DNA from: Erythrocercus mccallii
Lineage: Eukaryota > Chordata > Aves > Passeriformes > Dicruridae
NCBI GenBank assembly: GCA_013397435.1
Contig: VZRG01001040.1
Location: forward strand, 149,214-213,213
DNA length: 64,000 nt
Direction of reading: 5' to 3'
Part shown: positions 49,591 through 61,900 of the stretch, piece by piece
How the letters are laid out: every line of letters starts with the position of its first letter
Position numbering within the stretch: position 1 is the stretch's first letter
Position numbers and translations under genes: made by a program
The notes under the pieces: model-generated
Seen by the model: the letters and a program-made list of their open reading frames with translations, nothing else
The model's database searches: none
Told to the model about the DNA's origin: nothing

Positions 49591-50936
49591 GTTAATGACT
49601 TTTTTATTCTTCTTTTTATTCTTGTGTTAGTAAATACATTCCATGCTTGATCATGCTTTTTACTGGAAGTAAAAATCTTAATAGAAAGAGACTGACAGTA
49701 TGAACTGTCTACAATATTTAGTTTTCATTTACAACTGAACCTAGTGTACAGTTTGCCATATATAAAAGATCTTGCCTTTTGTTTCTGCCCTTCAGTGTAA
49801 GGTAAGGTGGCAGTCTGGAATCTATTAATTTGGGAAATGTATTTTTACATTACAGATAAGATGTTTGCAGCCCTAAATATAGCTAATAGAAATGGCTTGT
49901 CACATTGCAGAGAACCTGTTCTCTTAAGAGAACCTGTCATGATGTGCATCATGGAATAGTTAAAGTTCATTGTGACAGAGGACTTGTACACAAACTTCTG
50001 CATCCTGTCTTCTGTTATCTTGCTTCATGAGATATTTTTCCCACTGAGGTTTTCAATTAAAACAACTAAGAAAAAGCAAATTTAAGCAAACACATATCAC
50101 AGCAATGTCCACATGCTATCAATTTACATTGTAATAAAACATTTCCTAGGCTTGTTCAGAAATCTGCAAGGTCAAGGAGCTTTATCATTTGAGATAATGG
50201 TTTTAATTTCAAGGCACTGCAGGGGAAGAAGGGGAAATTATTTTGCAAGAGTACATTACTCAGCAATGTGAAATTCCTTTCATCTCCCTTTGGACAGTTT
50301 AAATTTGCAGTGACGCAAGCTTTGGAATTTTATGTTAATTTCAGCAAGTATTAGGACATTCTGAAGAATGTGTCTTATGTTTTAGATGTGGGATGCATTA
50401 TTTATCCTTATCAAATGACAGAATAGAGGAATGCAGGGAGGTTTGTAACTCGTGGAGGAATGAGTCTGCAGATTTCGCTCCATCAATCTGAATGAAAGGA
50501 TTTCAGGTATTTCAGGTATTTGACTGTTGTCGAAAGAAAAACTGGCAGTCTCCTAACAGCATTTTTATAGGGTCCATGCTGGATTCCTCCCCAGTGGCCT
50601 TTCCAAATTTGCCTTGTTCCAGTGGTAACCTGGCAGCTTTCTTAGGCTGCTTAAGTTACTGATATTCTGAAACCTACTTTGTAACTTAAATGTACATACT
50701 GGAATTTTTAAGAAGTTATAATAAAAATATTCTACTCATCCATGGAACAAGTAAATAGGCTTCCATAATACTTAGGACCCTACTTCTCTGTCAGGATCTG
50801 TGCCAACTCTGTAGTGTACCAGAGCCTCTCCTCAATGTATTGCTTGGTTTTTTGTGCATAGCTTCCTTAAACACCTTTCTAAAATCCAGCATCACTCTGA
50901 AGCTAACACTGGGTGGTTCAGTTTCCTTCTGCTCTT

Positions 50937-50999
50937 AAGTATATTAACTTCATGGAAGTTAATATATTAAAGTATATTGAAGTATATTAACTTCATGGA
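50937..50999. repeat. Palindrome plus 20-bp direct repeat
   Basis: TATATTAACTTC (50940-50951) and GAAGTTAATATA (50955-50966) are exact reverse complements separated by only 3 nt, a 12-bp stem. The 20-mer AAGTATATTAACTTCATGGA (50937-50956) recurs without mismatch at 50980-50999. Confidence 0.9.
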
Positions 51000-51839
51000 T
51001 GCTAACGAGATTACTCTCAATTTATAGAAGACAACAAAATTTTCAGGCAACAATAGAAGCCCACTCACAGTATTTCTGTGACCCTTTCCTTTGATGAATA
51101 TTAAAATTTGAAGAAGGGAAATTGGTCACTGCCCTCCTAAGCATTCTTTTTAGCTTTTCCAAACTTGACCTACAAATGGTCTTGAATTTTGATCTTTTCG
51201 TAACCAAATGTTCTCCATTGTATGATTTGCTTCTAAGTAGAATTCAATCAAGTACCTTGAATTTTTGATGATATTTCCTTACTCTAATGCAAAAGGAATT
51301 ACTGTGGTATCAGAATTTGGAAATACAGTATAAAATTGCTTTTCTCTGGTTTTTGACTTGTATAGTCTAAAGATCAGGTTTTGTGATCCATAAGTGCTGT
51401 TCAGAAAAATCCCTTAAAAAAACTGTTAGTGCCTCCATGTTGTGGTAATGATAATTTAGAACTGAGGAAACAAGAGACACTGTCAATCTGGATTGACAAT
51501 GCCTTTGGGAGGAAAAAATGTCCTGAAATCTGCAGGATGTGAAAGGGATATAGTCACATAGTAGGTCATCCTGTAGCGTGTTTGTTTGATGATACAGAAG
51601 ACATGCATAGGCATCTAATTCTTTCTCCTCCATTGTCAAGTTCCACTATGGTCTTCATGCTTTTCCGTCTTGCAAAATAAGCATATTTTTGGGTTTTTTC
51701 TTACTTTTCACTGATGCAGATTATAGTGTCTGGGTCTAAATCCCTAGACACAAGCATTTTAGAATATCAATCTCTGTATTAGAGTTAGAATTGTCTGAAC
51801 GTAAGTACATTAAATATTCTATGTTCCTCTAGTAAAAAC

Positions 51840-51930
51840 AGAATAACATATATAACTTAAACATTTAAATAACATAAAACATAAATAACATTAATCACAT
51901 AACATTAAACACATATAAATACATTTTACT
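51840..51930. repeat. Degenerate AACATA-rich array
   Basis: Irregular repeats of AACAT/ACATAAA motifs over about 90 bp, without a fixed period. This is low-complexity AT-rich sequence. Confidence 0.6.
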
Positions 51931-52178
51931 TACTCATCTATTATTTTAAAATTACAATGTTGAGGAAAAGACACTTGTGAAAAGACTAAGACTGCAAGCA
52001 AAGGAGAAAAAATAGCTTTTATATTCTATTTTAATTTTCATATATTTGTAATATATATATTTTTTTAATCATAATACTCCTAATTGTTATGATTTAGTTT
52101 TCCATATGCCTCTCCTGGTTTCTTTACAGGCTTTTTAGGAACCTCTTTAGCATTTTTTCCAAATTCTTTTTCTTTCCT

Positions 52179-52210
52179 CCTTTCCTTCCTTTTCAAGAAA
52201 GAAGGAAAGG
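52179..52210. repeat. Purine/pyrimidine inverted repeat
   Basis: A CCTTTCCTTCC-type arm followed closely by a GAAAGAAGGAAAGG arm gives an almost perfect hairpin. It lies in a longer pyrimidine-rich stretch (from about 52165). Confidence 0.75.
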
Positions 52211-53089
52211 CTTACACAGAGCTTAAACACCACAAAAGACATGCAAGGTCACTGTCAAGTTAATGACTTCTGCAAGGTGTCATGACTATGTAGATTTCAC
52301 CTAATTTATTTGGGATTTTTTCGTTTTGTTTTTAATTTCTGCATTTCTCTCTTCCAAAATCTACTGTCTTGCATTTCCCTTTTTCCTGGGAACTTAACTC
52401 CATTTTTCTTACTCCACTATCCTCCAGGGAAATTCAACTGTTGTCTTTCTAGCTCAAGCCCTTGAGCAGCAAGAAAAACTCTCTCCTAATTCTGCTGGCA
52501 GAAATTCAAAAACAGTGTCCAGAAAATGTACCCAGCAACCCAATCATTTGTGCCAGATATCGAGACCCTTATCACCCCACTTAACTATAAGCAGCAGCCG
52601 ATATCCTACTTTTTGATAAAACTGGGATCATCAGCTAAGAAGGTCAGACAGCTGTGGTCTCCTTCCCATTCCTTAGCCAGCACAGGAAGGAACAATACCT
52701 CCTACCACCATACCATCTGTAAGACATTACTGTTTTATTTGAAGTCAGATATTGCCTTCCTTTCTGCTGGATATTGCATCTTCCTTGGGGATTTTGTTCT
52801 ACTTACAGCATTCTGTCTTTAACCTTTAGCAGGTTGCCACAGAGGAGAAGATTCTGTTACATAACATTTCATAGGGTGGTACCAAGCATGCATAAGAAAA
52901 TGAAAGAAAACTAAAAGGACACTTGCTAGCTCATTAAATGTTTTATAAAGTGCCCTTTATAAAGATCCTTCTGAGAAATCCAGTTCCACCCCCTGCCACC
53001 TTCTTAACTAGCATTTGGTAGTCGTTTTAACCTGTGGCTTACCTAAAAATAGTTTCCAATCTGAAGATAACACCTTTTCCTCCCACCTA

Positions 53090-53147
53090 CACGCACGCGC
53101 ACACATGCACGCACATACACACATGCACACGTACACATGCGCACACT
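53090..53147. repeat. Imperfect (CA)n microsatellite with CG/TG interruptions
   Basis: About 58 bp of alternating CA, with CG and TG substitutions (ACGCACGCGCACACATGC and similar). Strictly alternating purine-pyrimidine sequence of this type can adopt Z-DNA in vitro. It produces chance His-rich frames on both strands. Confidence 0.93.
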
Positions 53148-54609
53148 TTTTCCTGTTTCCGTGGAAACCCCTCTGGAAAGCATTTACATGCCAACCATGA
53201 TTGATATAACTTTTCCATCAAAATTCCAATCAAAATTTTTATGTCATAGGAGAATGATGCAAAGGCTTCATTGCTTGCATTAGATTTAATCCGCTTACCT
53301 GAGCAACAGTCTGGCAAAGCATGTTTTGCCTTCGCCACTGAAGAACAGCAGCACCATTTCAGGATAGAGCACTGATGGAGGCATATCTCCCCTGCACTGG
53401 AATACTCATTTCATTCACATCAAATTAGCTTGGTGTGAATGTAAGTAGCATTGCATTCTTTGTCTCAGGGTATTAATCTGAATTATGTTAAACATTACTA
53501 TTTCATAGAGAGAGAGAATGGAGAATATTTGAGCAGCCTTCATTGTAAGGCTGTGATATATTCTAGCATCCCTGGAATTTGTTTGATTTATCATAAAGTT
53601 TATTTTCCAATGCCCAAATACTTTTTCAGTTGCCACACTAGGTCTAAAGTAAATGTCTGCATTTGTTTGCTCATTGTAACTTAAAGAGAAGGTGCTGCTA
53701 TCAAAAGGGGTTGATCTTTATTTTCACAATGCTGCTCAGTTGCCTACTCCAAATTTTTTGCTGCTTTATACCAGTGTGACTTACTTTAAAATTAGGACTT
53801 TGAAAAATGGCATGAAGACAAAGGCTTATTCTTTAGAAGTATCTCCATGATACCATAGCTATTATTTCTCCTGGTGAGCTGACTGAAGTTTGGTGTTACA
53901 TTCTGAGAATTTCTTCTCTATGTCTCCAAAGAGTGCTGGCAATAACATTAAAAAAATAAAAAATAGCAGATAAGTTTTGGGAGCTGTGATTTTACTTATT
54001 TCTACAAGTACCCAAGAGGACACAAGCAGCAATAGGAGAATCTGGACCAAACAGCTACATGACCTTACTCCTTCCTGTAGGGTCCACTCAAAAGATGGCT
54101 CTTTTCAGTGGGTTTACAGTGCAGCAAGGATTAGCATAAATTAGCTCTCCTAAAAAGAGTATCCACATATCCAGAATGCATTCTGAAAGCTAATGGATGT
54201 AATATTACTGCCTGATTGAATTTTACTTAAGAATTTGTGAGGAAAGATGTTGCTTTCTATCTTAGCCACCCCATAGAAATTGCATGTTTTTGTACTAGCT
54301 TACTAGCTCACCTTGTTTCACGTATTTTTTTTAATGACATGTAGGAGAAGATAAATGAGTGGTGTGGCTTACAAACAAGAAACAGAAGGCAGAGATTGAG
54401 GTTGTTCGTAGTATGGCTCCAATTGCCTACACTTGCTGCCTTTCTAGTGAAATAGATTAATGTGAGATGTGCCCTTCTAAAGAAAAAAATAAATCTCAGT
54501 TTTGAAAGTCACTACATACCTCTGGGACACAGAACATTTGAGATCACAATCACATCAATTTTTCTTGACTTACTCATTGTGAAAAGTTGGGTTGTTCAGA
54601 GCTCATTTC

Positions 54610-54662
54610 CAAAAAAAAACCTCGCAAACAAACAAAAACCCACCCCAAAACAAAACAAAAAG
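54610..54662. repeat. A-rich low-complexity run
   Basis: Runs of A with CC/ACCC interruptions (AAACAAACAAAAACCC, AAAACAAAAC). I see no LINE or SINE body upstream, so it is annotated only as low complexity. Confidence 0.7.
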
Positions 54663-55302
54663 ACCTGAGCAGTCTTATGCAGCAAAGAAATTGCCTCTTT
54701 ATAGGTGGTGTAATATCCATACTGTAGTATAAGCAAATGGAACTGCACATAATTCCTGTCTTAAGGTTCATTCTCCTGGAGCCCTCATGCTAATTCTTTT
54801 ATCGATTAATTGTATCAGCAGTCAGAATGCACAAGAAATGTACAAGCATGAGAATTTATAGTTTAGCTCTTCATCTTAGGTGGACTATCAGATGAATCCT
54901 CAGACTGTGGTGTTTATAGTTCATATGTTCTAGCTGTTATACAATACAAGTAATTGGTGAACAGTGGCAGATTCAGTATTTGTGGTAAGTTTGAGATGGT
55001 TCTTTGTACTTGTTTTCCATTCTCCTAATGTATGGAAAAAGAGTGTAAAATTCTGTTTAATGTGCCAGAAAAGCAACTTGTTTTTCCTAATGTAATATGA
55101 GTGTAAGCCTCTATGAAGAGAGTGATTTTTGGATGTTTGCTAGAAGGAGTCACTACTTTGTGACTTTGGCAGATGGTATTTGCTATAAGCTGTTGTTTAT
55201 AAACAAAATAATTGTGGATGAAATGTCACTGTATGTTTGTATTGTTTACATAATGTGAAACACACCATAATTTCCTGTTTGGAAAAATTTTACTGGGAAA
55301 AT

Positions 55303-55540
55303 TGGATAGGTTTAGATTAGATACTAAGAAGAAATTGTTCACTGTGAGGGCAGTGATGTACTGGAACAGGTTGCCTAGAGAAATTGTGAATGCCCCAGCT
55401 GGAACTGTGGAAGTGTTCAAGGCCAGGCTGGGTGGGGCTTCGAGCAACCTGGTCTAGTGGAAGATGTGTCTGTCCATGGCAGAGGGGTTGGAATTAGGTG
55501 ATCTTTAAGGTGCCTTCTAACCCAAACCATCCCATGTTTC
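55303..55540 (+). mobile_element. CR1 LINE 3' end, sense, 5'-truncated (about 240 bp)
   Basis: Recognisable CR1 phrases: GGTTTAGATTAGATACTAAG, then CTGGAACAGGTTGCCTAGAG, then AGGTGATCTTTAAGGTGCC and CCAAACCATCCCATG. The 8-bp tail is decayed. Non-coding. Confidence 0.9.
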
Positions 55541-56284
55541 TAAAACAGTCATGAGCAAACCAGTAAGTGCTTTCTTCCCTGGGATTACAGATGAGTATTT
55601 GATAGATGTTCTTACATACAGAACAACTGTGAAATATGGAACAACCATCGTTTTTGTACCTTTTAAATTGTTTGTAATGATTTTAATAAAAGAAGAGTTG
55701 AAGTAGCTAGAGTTTTGAATGTATATAGATTGGTTTAAAAGAGTATTTGTAACGGATGTATGAAAGAGAACACTAAGCAGAATAACACTTCTAATCTCAT
55801 TTCTTAAGATGCAAAGAGGGCATTTTCCTAATAGATGATTAATTTCCTTATCATCATTAATAATAATAATAATAACTACAATAAAATATATGCCAGGGTA
55901 CCACAGTTATCCCATCTAGGCTTTAGCATACACTTGATATGCAGCACTGCAAAATGTCTCTGTAACAAAAAGACTGTCTCAAGCATCAGCAAGAAGAAAT
56001 GAGGATCCTGTGCATAAAGAGTAAAAAGAATTATGACAGAATTATTAAGGATTTCATAGAAACACAGTAATGACTTTTACAGGTGAAGATCTAATGCAGC
56101 TACATCTTAATCTTTAATGATGGGATGAAGGGCACAAGAATGTCATTCTGTATTCTTCCAGTTGCAGGACAGGAGAGAAAGAACAGGAAGATTCAAAAGG
56201 TCAATAACTTGCTCCAAGAGTGGTGGCACCAGCAGAATTCTAGGGGTTTTTGTCATGGATTGACTTAAACAAGTCTGGGCCTGC
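55541..56284. other. Intron between two CR1 copies; (TAA)n microsatellite
   Basis: AT-rich spacer. It contains a (TAA)6-type microsatellite at 55857-55875. No element or exon was recognised. Confidence 0.6.
55857..55875. repeat. (TAA)n microsatellite
   Basis: Six consecutive TAA units. Confidence 0.93.
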
Positions 56285-57722
56285 TGATGACAGACAGGGT
56301 ACACCTGTCTCAAAGGAGTAAAGGGATGACAGTTAGTGGGGCTTACTGAAAGAGCCTTAAACTAGATTTGAAAGAAGAAAGGGATGAAACCAGGCATGCA
56401 AGAGATAAGCCAAGGAGTGGTAAATCAGTGTTTTAGGAACAGTGTGCTAGTGTGGTCCTCCAGTCGGCTCCATCATGTGCTGAGTACACCAGAGCACATT
56501 TGAAATGTCCCTGTACTAATTCCCATAGCACCTTCACCATCTCAGTGGAGGTGGTGAATCAAGATCGATATACAGCTGCAAAGACCTACGCATCATTAAG
56601 CCATTAGAAACAACAGAAGTACCTGAGAACAGTCACACAGTTATTAAGGCTCCTCCCCCCAATATATGACAGGACTGATAGCGCAACTAAAGTGCATCTA
56701 CACCAGTGCATGCAGTGTGTACAACAAACAGAAGGGACTGGAAGCCACTGAGCAGATGGAAAACTGTGATGTAATTGCAGTAACATAAACATGGTGGGAT
56801 TACTTACACAACTGGAGTGATGCAATAGATGGCAATAAACTCTTCAGAAGGGATAGGCAAGGAAGGAGAAGTGGTGTGGTAGCCCTGTATGTTATGGAGT
56901 GTTTGACTTTCTAAAGCTTGATGGTGGTGATAAAAGGGTTGAGTATTCATGGGTATTTATTAAGACCAACAAAATCAATATCCTGGTGGAAGTCTAGTAT
57001 AGACCACCCAACCAGTTCAAAGAGGAAGAGAAAAACATACTATAAGCAGCTGGAGGAAGTCTTAAAATTGCTGGACCTTTTACTTCTGGGACACTTCACC
57101 ATACCAGATGTCTGCTGGAACTGCAGCACAGCAGAAGGAAACAGTCAGGAGGTTTCTGGACTGTGTGAAACATGCCTTGATATTTCTGGAACAGTGATTG
57201 AGAAAGCCAGCCAGGGAAGGTGCCCAGCTGGACCTGCTCCTTGTGAACAGAGGATCTGGGGGAGATGTGGTGGTCAGAGGCCATCTTGGGCACAGAGACC
57301 ACGAAAGGAGAGCTTTCTGTTCTCAGAGCTGTAAGGAGGGCAGTCAGCAGAACTGCCAGAACTGCTGCCTGGGACTTCCAGGGGTAAGACTTTGGCTGTT
57401 CACAGGACTGGTTAGTGTTCCTTGGGATGTGGTCCCAAGGGGACAAGGAGTGCAGGAAAGCTGAATATTGTCCGAGAAAACAATCTTAAAGGTGCAGGAG
57501 CAGGCTGTCCCCATGTGCTGAAAGAAGAGCTGTCTGGGAAGAAGACAGGCTTAGCTGAACAGAGCTCAGGCTGAACTCAGGAGAAAAAGGAGAGTTTATG
57601 GCCTTTGGAAGAAAGGATAGGCAGCTCAGGAGGACTACAAGGATATTGTGAGGTTATGCATGGAAAAATTAGATTAGTCCAAAGCCCATCTAGAACTCAG
57701 TTTGGCTTCTGCAGTTAAAGAC

Positions 57723-57762
57723 AATGAAAGGTGTTTCTAGAAATGAAAGGTGTTCTAGAAAG
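57723..57762. repeat. 20-bp tandem duplication inside the CR1
   Basis: Two near-identical copies of AATGAAAGGTGTTCTAGAAA (the first with one extra T) lie back to back in the region linking the endonuclease and RT domains. This is a post-insertion slippage event. Confidence 0.85.
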
Positions 57763-58865
57763 GCGTCAGCAACAGAAGGAGGGCTAAGGACAATCTCCAT
57801 CCTTTCTTGGATACAATGGGAAACGTTGTGACAAGGAATAAGGGGAAAGCAGAGGTATGGAATGCCTTTTTTGCTTCATTCTTTATCGAAAGAGACTCTT
57901 GCTTTAAGGAAAGATTTGCTGTCATCAGGGTCAGTCAGACTCCTAGGCTGGAAGACAAGGTTGGGGAGCAGAATGGAGCCCCCATACTTCAGTGGGAAAT
58001 GGCTAGTGACCTGCTGTACTGCTTAACACACACTAGTCTCTGAGGCTGGATGGGATCAACTCAAGAGTACTGAGGGTGCTGGTGAAAGTGCTCACAAGCC
58101 ACTTTGCATCATTTACCAGCAGTCCTGGCTAACTAGGGAGAGCCCAGTTGACTGGAGTTGGAAAATGTGATGCCCAGCTACAGGAAGAGTGGGAAGGAGG
58201 ATCCAGAGAACTACAGGCCTGTCAGTCTGACCTCGATGCCAGGAATGGTCATGAAGCAGATCGCCCTAAATGCCATCACACAGCATGTGCAGAACATCAA
58301 GGGGTTCCAGCCCCACCAGCCTGGTTTCGTCCTGCTTGACCAGCCTGTCTCCTATGACAAATTGACTCGTGTAGTAAATGAGGGAAAGGCTGTTGTCTAC
58401 CTGGACCTTAGCATCTGACACCATTTCCCACATCATTCCTCTGGAGATACTGGCTTTTCATGGTGTGTATGGGTGGACTGGTATGGTTCACTGAGTAAAA
58501 GACTGAGTGGATGGCAGGGCTCAGAGAGTGGTGCTGAATGGAGGTAAATCTAGCTGTCAGTCACTGGTGGTGTTTTCCAGGGCTCTGTACTGGGGCTAGT
58601 CCTGCTTAATGTCTTTATTGATAATTTGGATGAGGGGATCAAGTACAAAAAAGTCATTTTGCAGATGATGCAAGTTGGGTTGGAGTGTTGATCTTCTGGA
58701 AGGTAGGAAGGCTCTGCAGAGGGATTGGATCAATAGGCTGAGGCCGGTGGTATGAGGTTCAGTAAGGCTAAATGCTGGGGCCTGCCCTTGGGTCACAACA
58801 GCAATGTACAACAGGCTGGGGAAGAGAGGATGAAAAACTTCATGATGGGAAAGGACCTGGGAGTC

Positions 58866-58928
58866 ATTTAGTCTAGATCTCCAGAGGTCCCTTCCAATCC
58901 TGACTATTCTATGATGCTGTGATTCTGT
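58866..58928 (+). mobile_element. Tiny CR1 3' end nested in the 3.3-kb CR1
   Basis: The host CR1 reads GGACCTGGGAGT before and CTGGCCAACAGTAACT after, which would be adjacent in an uninterrupted ORF2. Between them are about 63 bp of a different CR1 3' terminus, with CCAGAGGTCCCTTCCAATCC followed by ATTCTATG/ATGCTGTG/ATTCTGTG tail units. Edges are good to a few bases only. Confidence 0.75.
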
Positions 58929-61900
58929 GCTGGCCAACAGTAACTAAACACAAGCCAGCTGTGTGCCCAGGTGGCCAAGAGGTCCACTGGCATCCTGGCT
59001 TGTATTAGCAATACTGTGGCCAGCAGGATCAGGGCAGTGATTTTTCCCCCTATACCCTTGGCACTGGTGAGGCCACATCTCAAATCCTGTGCTCATTTCT
59101 GGGCCCCTCACTACAAGAAAGACATTGAATTGCTGGAGTGTGTCCAAGAAGGACAATGGAGCTGGTGATGGGTCTGGAACACAAGTCCTGTGGGAAGCAG
59201 CTAAAGGAGGTGTGTTTTTGGACCTTGTTGCTCCCTACAACTGCCTGAAAGGAGGGCATAGCCAGGTAGGGGTCAGCCTCTTGTCCCAAGTAGCAAGTGA
59301 CAGGACAAGAGGAAGTGACCTCAAGATGTGTGAGAGAAGGTTATATTACAAAAATTGCTTCATGGAAAGGTTTATCAAGCGTCAGATCAGTTATCAAGCA
59401 TAAAAGTGGTTGTGTCACCATCTGTGGAAGTATTTAGAATATGTGAAGTGAGAATATATGTAGGTGTGGTGCTTGGAGGCATGGTTTAGTGGTGAAGCTG
59501 GTGGTGTTAGGTTTATGGTCGGACTTGATGATCTCAAGTGTCTTTTCTAGCCTAAATATTGCTATGATTCTATGAATTTGTGGAAGATGAAAAAATATGC
59601 CATATTCCAATAGTCTCTGAATGCCCATGTCTGACCAGTGCAGGGTACAGTATAAATTGGCTTTTGTTCTGATTTAATACGGCAGCTTCCCTCTAATGGA
59701 TTATCATCAAAGTTCATCATATCAGGTGATGCAGCTTTCCCATATGTCTAGTCCAGTATCATTGAAGTTAATTAGCTACAGAGACGTAGCAGGGAATGAG
59801 TTTTGGAGTGGAGATGTGTAGGTAGTAGCACTTCAGCTGCCCTGAAATGGAGATCTTTGCACAGTGGTGGCAGGTGTGTCATAAAGTGAGCAGAATATTC
59901 TTTACTTCTGTTAGAGTATGTGGGGGTCAAGGCAGTCACCAGAAGGTATCTAAAATGGTACTATCATATGTGTTTAGGCAACTGAATTCCTGCATATATG
60001 TCATGTTATAATCACATTTTCTTCTCAGCATTGCAGAATATAATCATACTTAACATTGCAAGTACAGAGTTTTCATCATACAGACTGACATAAAACTGTA
60101 TTTTCAGATTTAGTTTCTACAAACTGTGATAGTGTATATTCAGTATTTACATGGCTGGAACCACAGACAGTGCATGTAATCTCTGCCATAAATCTATGCT
60201 GAGTCATTTTCTGTCACTGCTGCTTAGTCCACAGCATGACACTCGCAATTGTGTGGTTTTAGAGCTGCTGAAATTATTTTGCATCCTTTTCTTCAGCATC
60301 AGTAGATAATTGCTTTGAAAATCAAAGCTAGATCTACAGATACTTTGAACTTCATTACTTCCACTGATTTTGGAAGGTCAGCATTGAAAATCAGATGCCA
60401 AATCCAGTTTACAAAATAGGAAATGACTATCCATTCTGCAACACCTGTAAGGTATCCTGGAGTTCAACTAGCAAGAAAAAGTGTTTTGCCTGCACTGTGA
60501 GCTTGTGTTTGGCCTTATATTTTGGGGATAGTTGTCTTGGGGGAAGGGATGATATAGGACAACTGGAAGTTGAAAAGATCTTGAACAGATCAAGGTTTCT
60601 GAGGAGATATCTGACAATCTCCAAAAGAAATTCTTTCTGGTTCTTTGCTACAGCCACTCATGTTGCCTCTGTGGTCATGCACACCCAGAGGTGTTTGACG
60701 CAGACCTGAGAATAGAACAAGGCCCAGTGTTGAACTATAGTATGTAGTGTACAGTATTGCATGAACCAACATAGCCATTACTGTCTAGATATTTTTAAGA
60801 CTCATGTGCAAACTCAGACTAATGTAAAGTTTTGTTGCGATTAAATATAATTGTTAATCATGGCTAATCTCTAAAGATGGCAATTCAGGAAGTACTTTGC
60901 CACTCAGTGCTGTTTATGTAGCAGTCACTTAGCTTTATTCCAGCTGAGCTGGCTGATTGAATTACACAGAGGCCATTCAGAAAGAGTTACCTAGGCAACC
61001 CTTCAACTGGTCCTTTTGTGCTCAAATTTTATCTCAGTCATCATATTTCAAAGCTGAGCCTGTGTCTCAGGTTGATTTTCCAAGCCTAAAGGTATCTACC
61101 AGAATGGAAAATGAACGGATTTGGTTTTGGGAAGTAGCCTCACAAACTTCTCCTCCAGCACAGCTCCTCTAAAGTCAGGCTTCAGTAGATTTTCAGCAGT
61201 GCAGCATAGTATGTCCACTTCAGTGAAGAGCTGAAAGGTAAAGGCAAAAGCTAGCCTCTTAAGCTGCTCAGGAGCCTCTGAAGTACTATGTTGAGTGCTA
61301 CAAATTGTGCTAATACATTTTTAAATTTTTTTAAATTAGTATAACCATTATGACCTGCTCACTTTACTGTTGTCATACAGTTGTGCACCTTGGGAGTTTC
61401 ACAAAGTATAGGGGTTAGCAAAATATTGTCCTGTTTTGACATCAACACACAACTCAAAAGTAGCTGCAACTTGTCAGTGTGTCAAGAGGTAAATAGGAAT
61501 TTGCTTCTGGTCCACTGATGTCAGGTGATACCTTCATAGTGAAAGATCCCAGTCTAAGACCTGACCTTGCTTCTGTAGGTACTGATCAATTCAGGTAGTT
61601 GAATAATTCAGAAGTGGAATAATCAAGATCAGTCCTTCAAAAGTAGCAGTAAGTAGAAAATGTTATTAACAGTATCAACATATGGTGACATTTCATCAAT
61701 AACTCTTTTGTTTAGAAAAGAACAACTGGTGTGGTCATTTAAATGATTGCCTCATATAGCACTGTCATAAAGTGTATGTAAGCAATCAGTGTACAGTACT
61801 GAAAAGAAACCAATTATAAATCTATAGGAGGAGTAACATGCATATTGTGGAGATGTCTCAATTATCTTTTTTTAAAAAATAAAGCCCAAGAACACTACCT

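Larger units (their letters stand above)
49591..55302. other. SLC24A2 intron (13.6 kb), proximal part; several simple repeats
   Basis: AT-rich intron with the palindrome at 50937-50999, an AT-rich degenerate array near 51840-51930, a purine/pyrimidine hairpin at 52179-52210, a CA/CG microsatellite at 53090-53147 and an A-rich run at 54610-54662. No exon or RNA gene was recognised. Confidence 0.6.
56285..59575 (+). mobile_element. CR1 LINE, sense, about 3.3 kb, decayed EN and RT, nearly whole ORF2
   Basis: The longest element here. From 56680 the broken frames read CR1 endonuclease: LKCIYTSACSVYNKQ, then DGNKLFRRDRQGRRSGVVAL at about 56830-56890. A frame from 56918 continues with a YRPPNQ-like and a PDVCW segment. 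Next come a linker with WNAFFASFF (about 57860) and the RT start (YRPVSLTSMPGMVMKQIA at 58215-58270, then VVYLDLS). The 3' UTR follows, with a tail GCTATGATTCTATG ending at about 59574. Stops and frameshifts interrupt both domains, so it is inactive. The 5' edge is uncertain: similarity to CR1 seems to begin near 56265-56300. It is in the same orientation as the host gene. Confidence 0.9.

Noticed and set aside
56918..57464. Frames of 138, 88 and 116 codons as host genes
   Set aside because: They fall inside the decayed CR1 endonuclease region and match CR1 in shifting frames.
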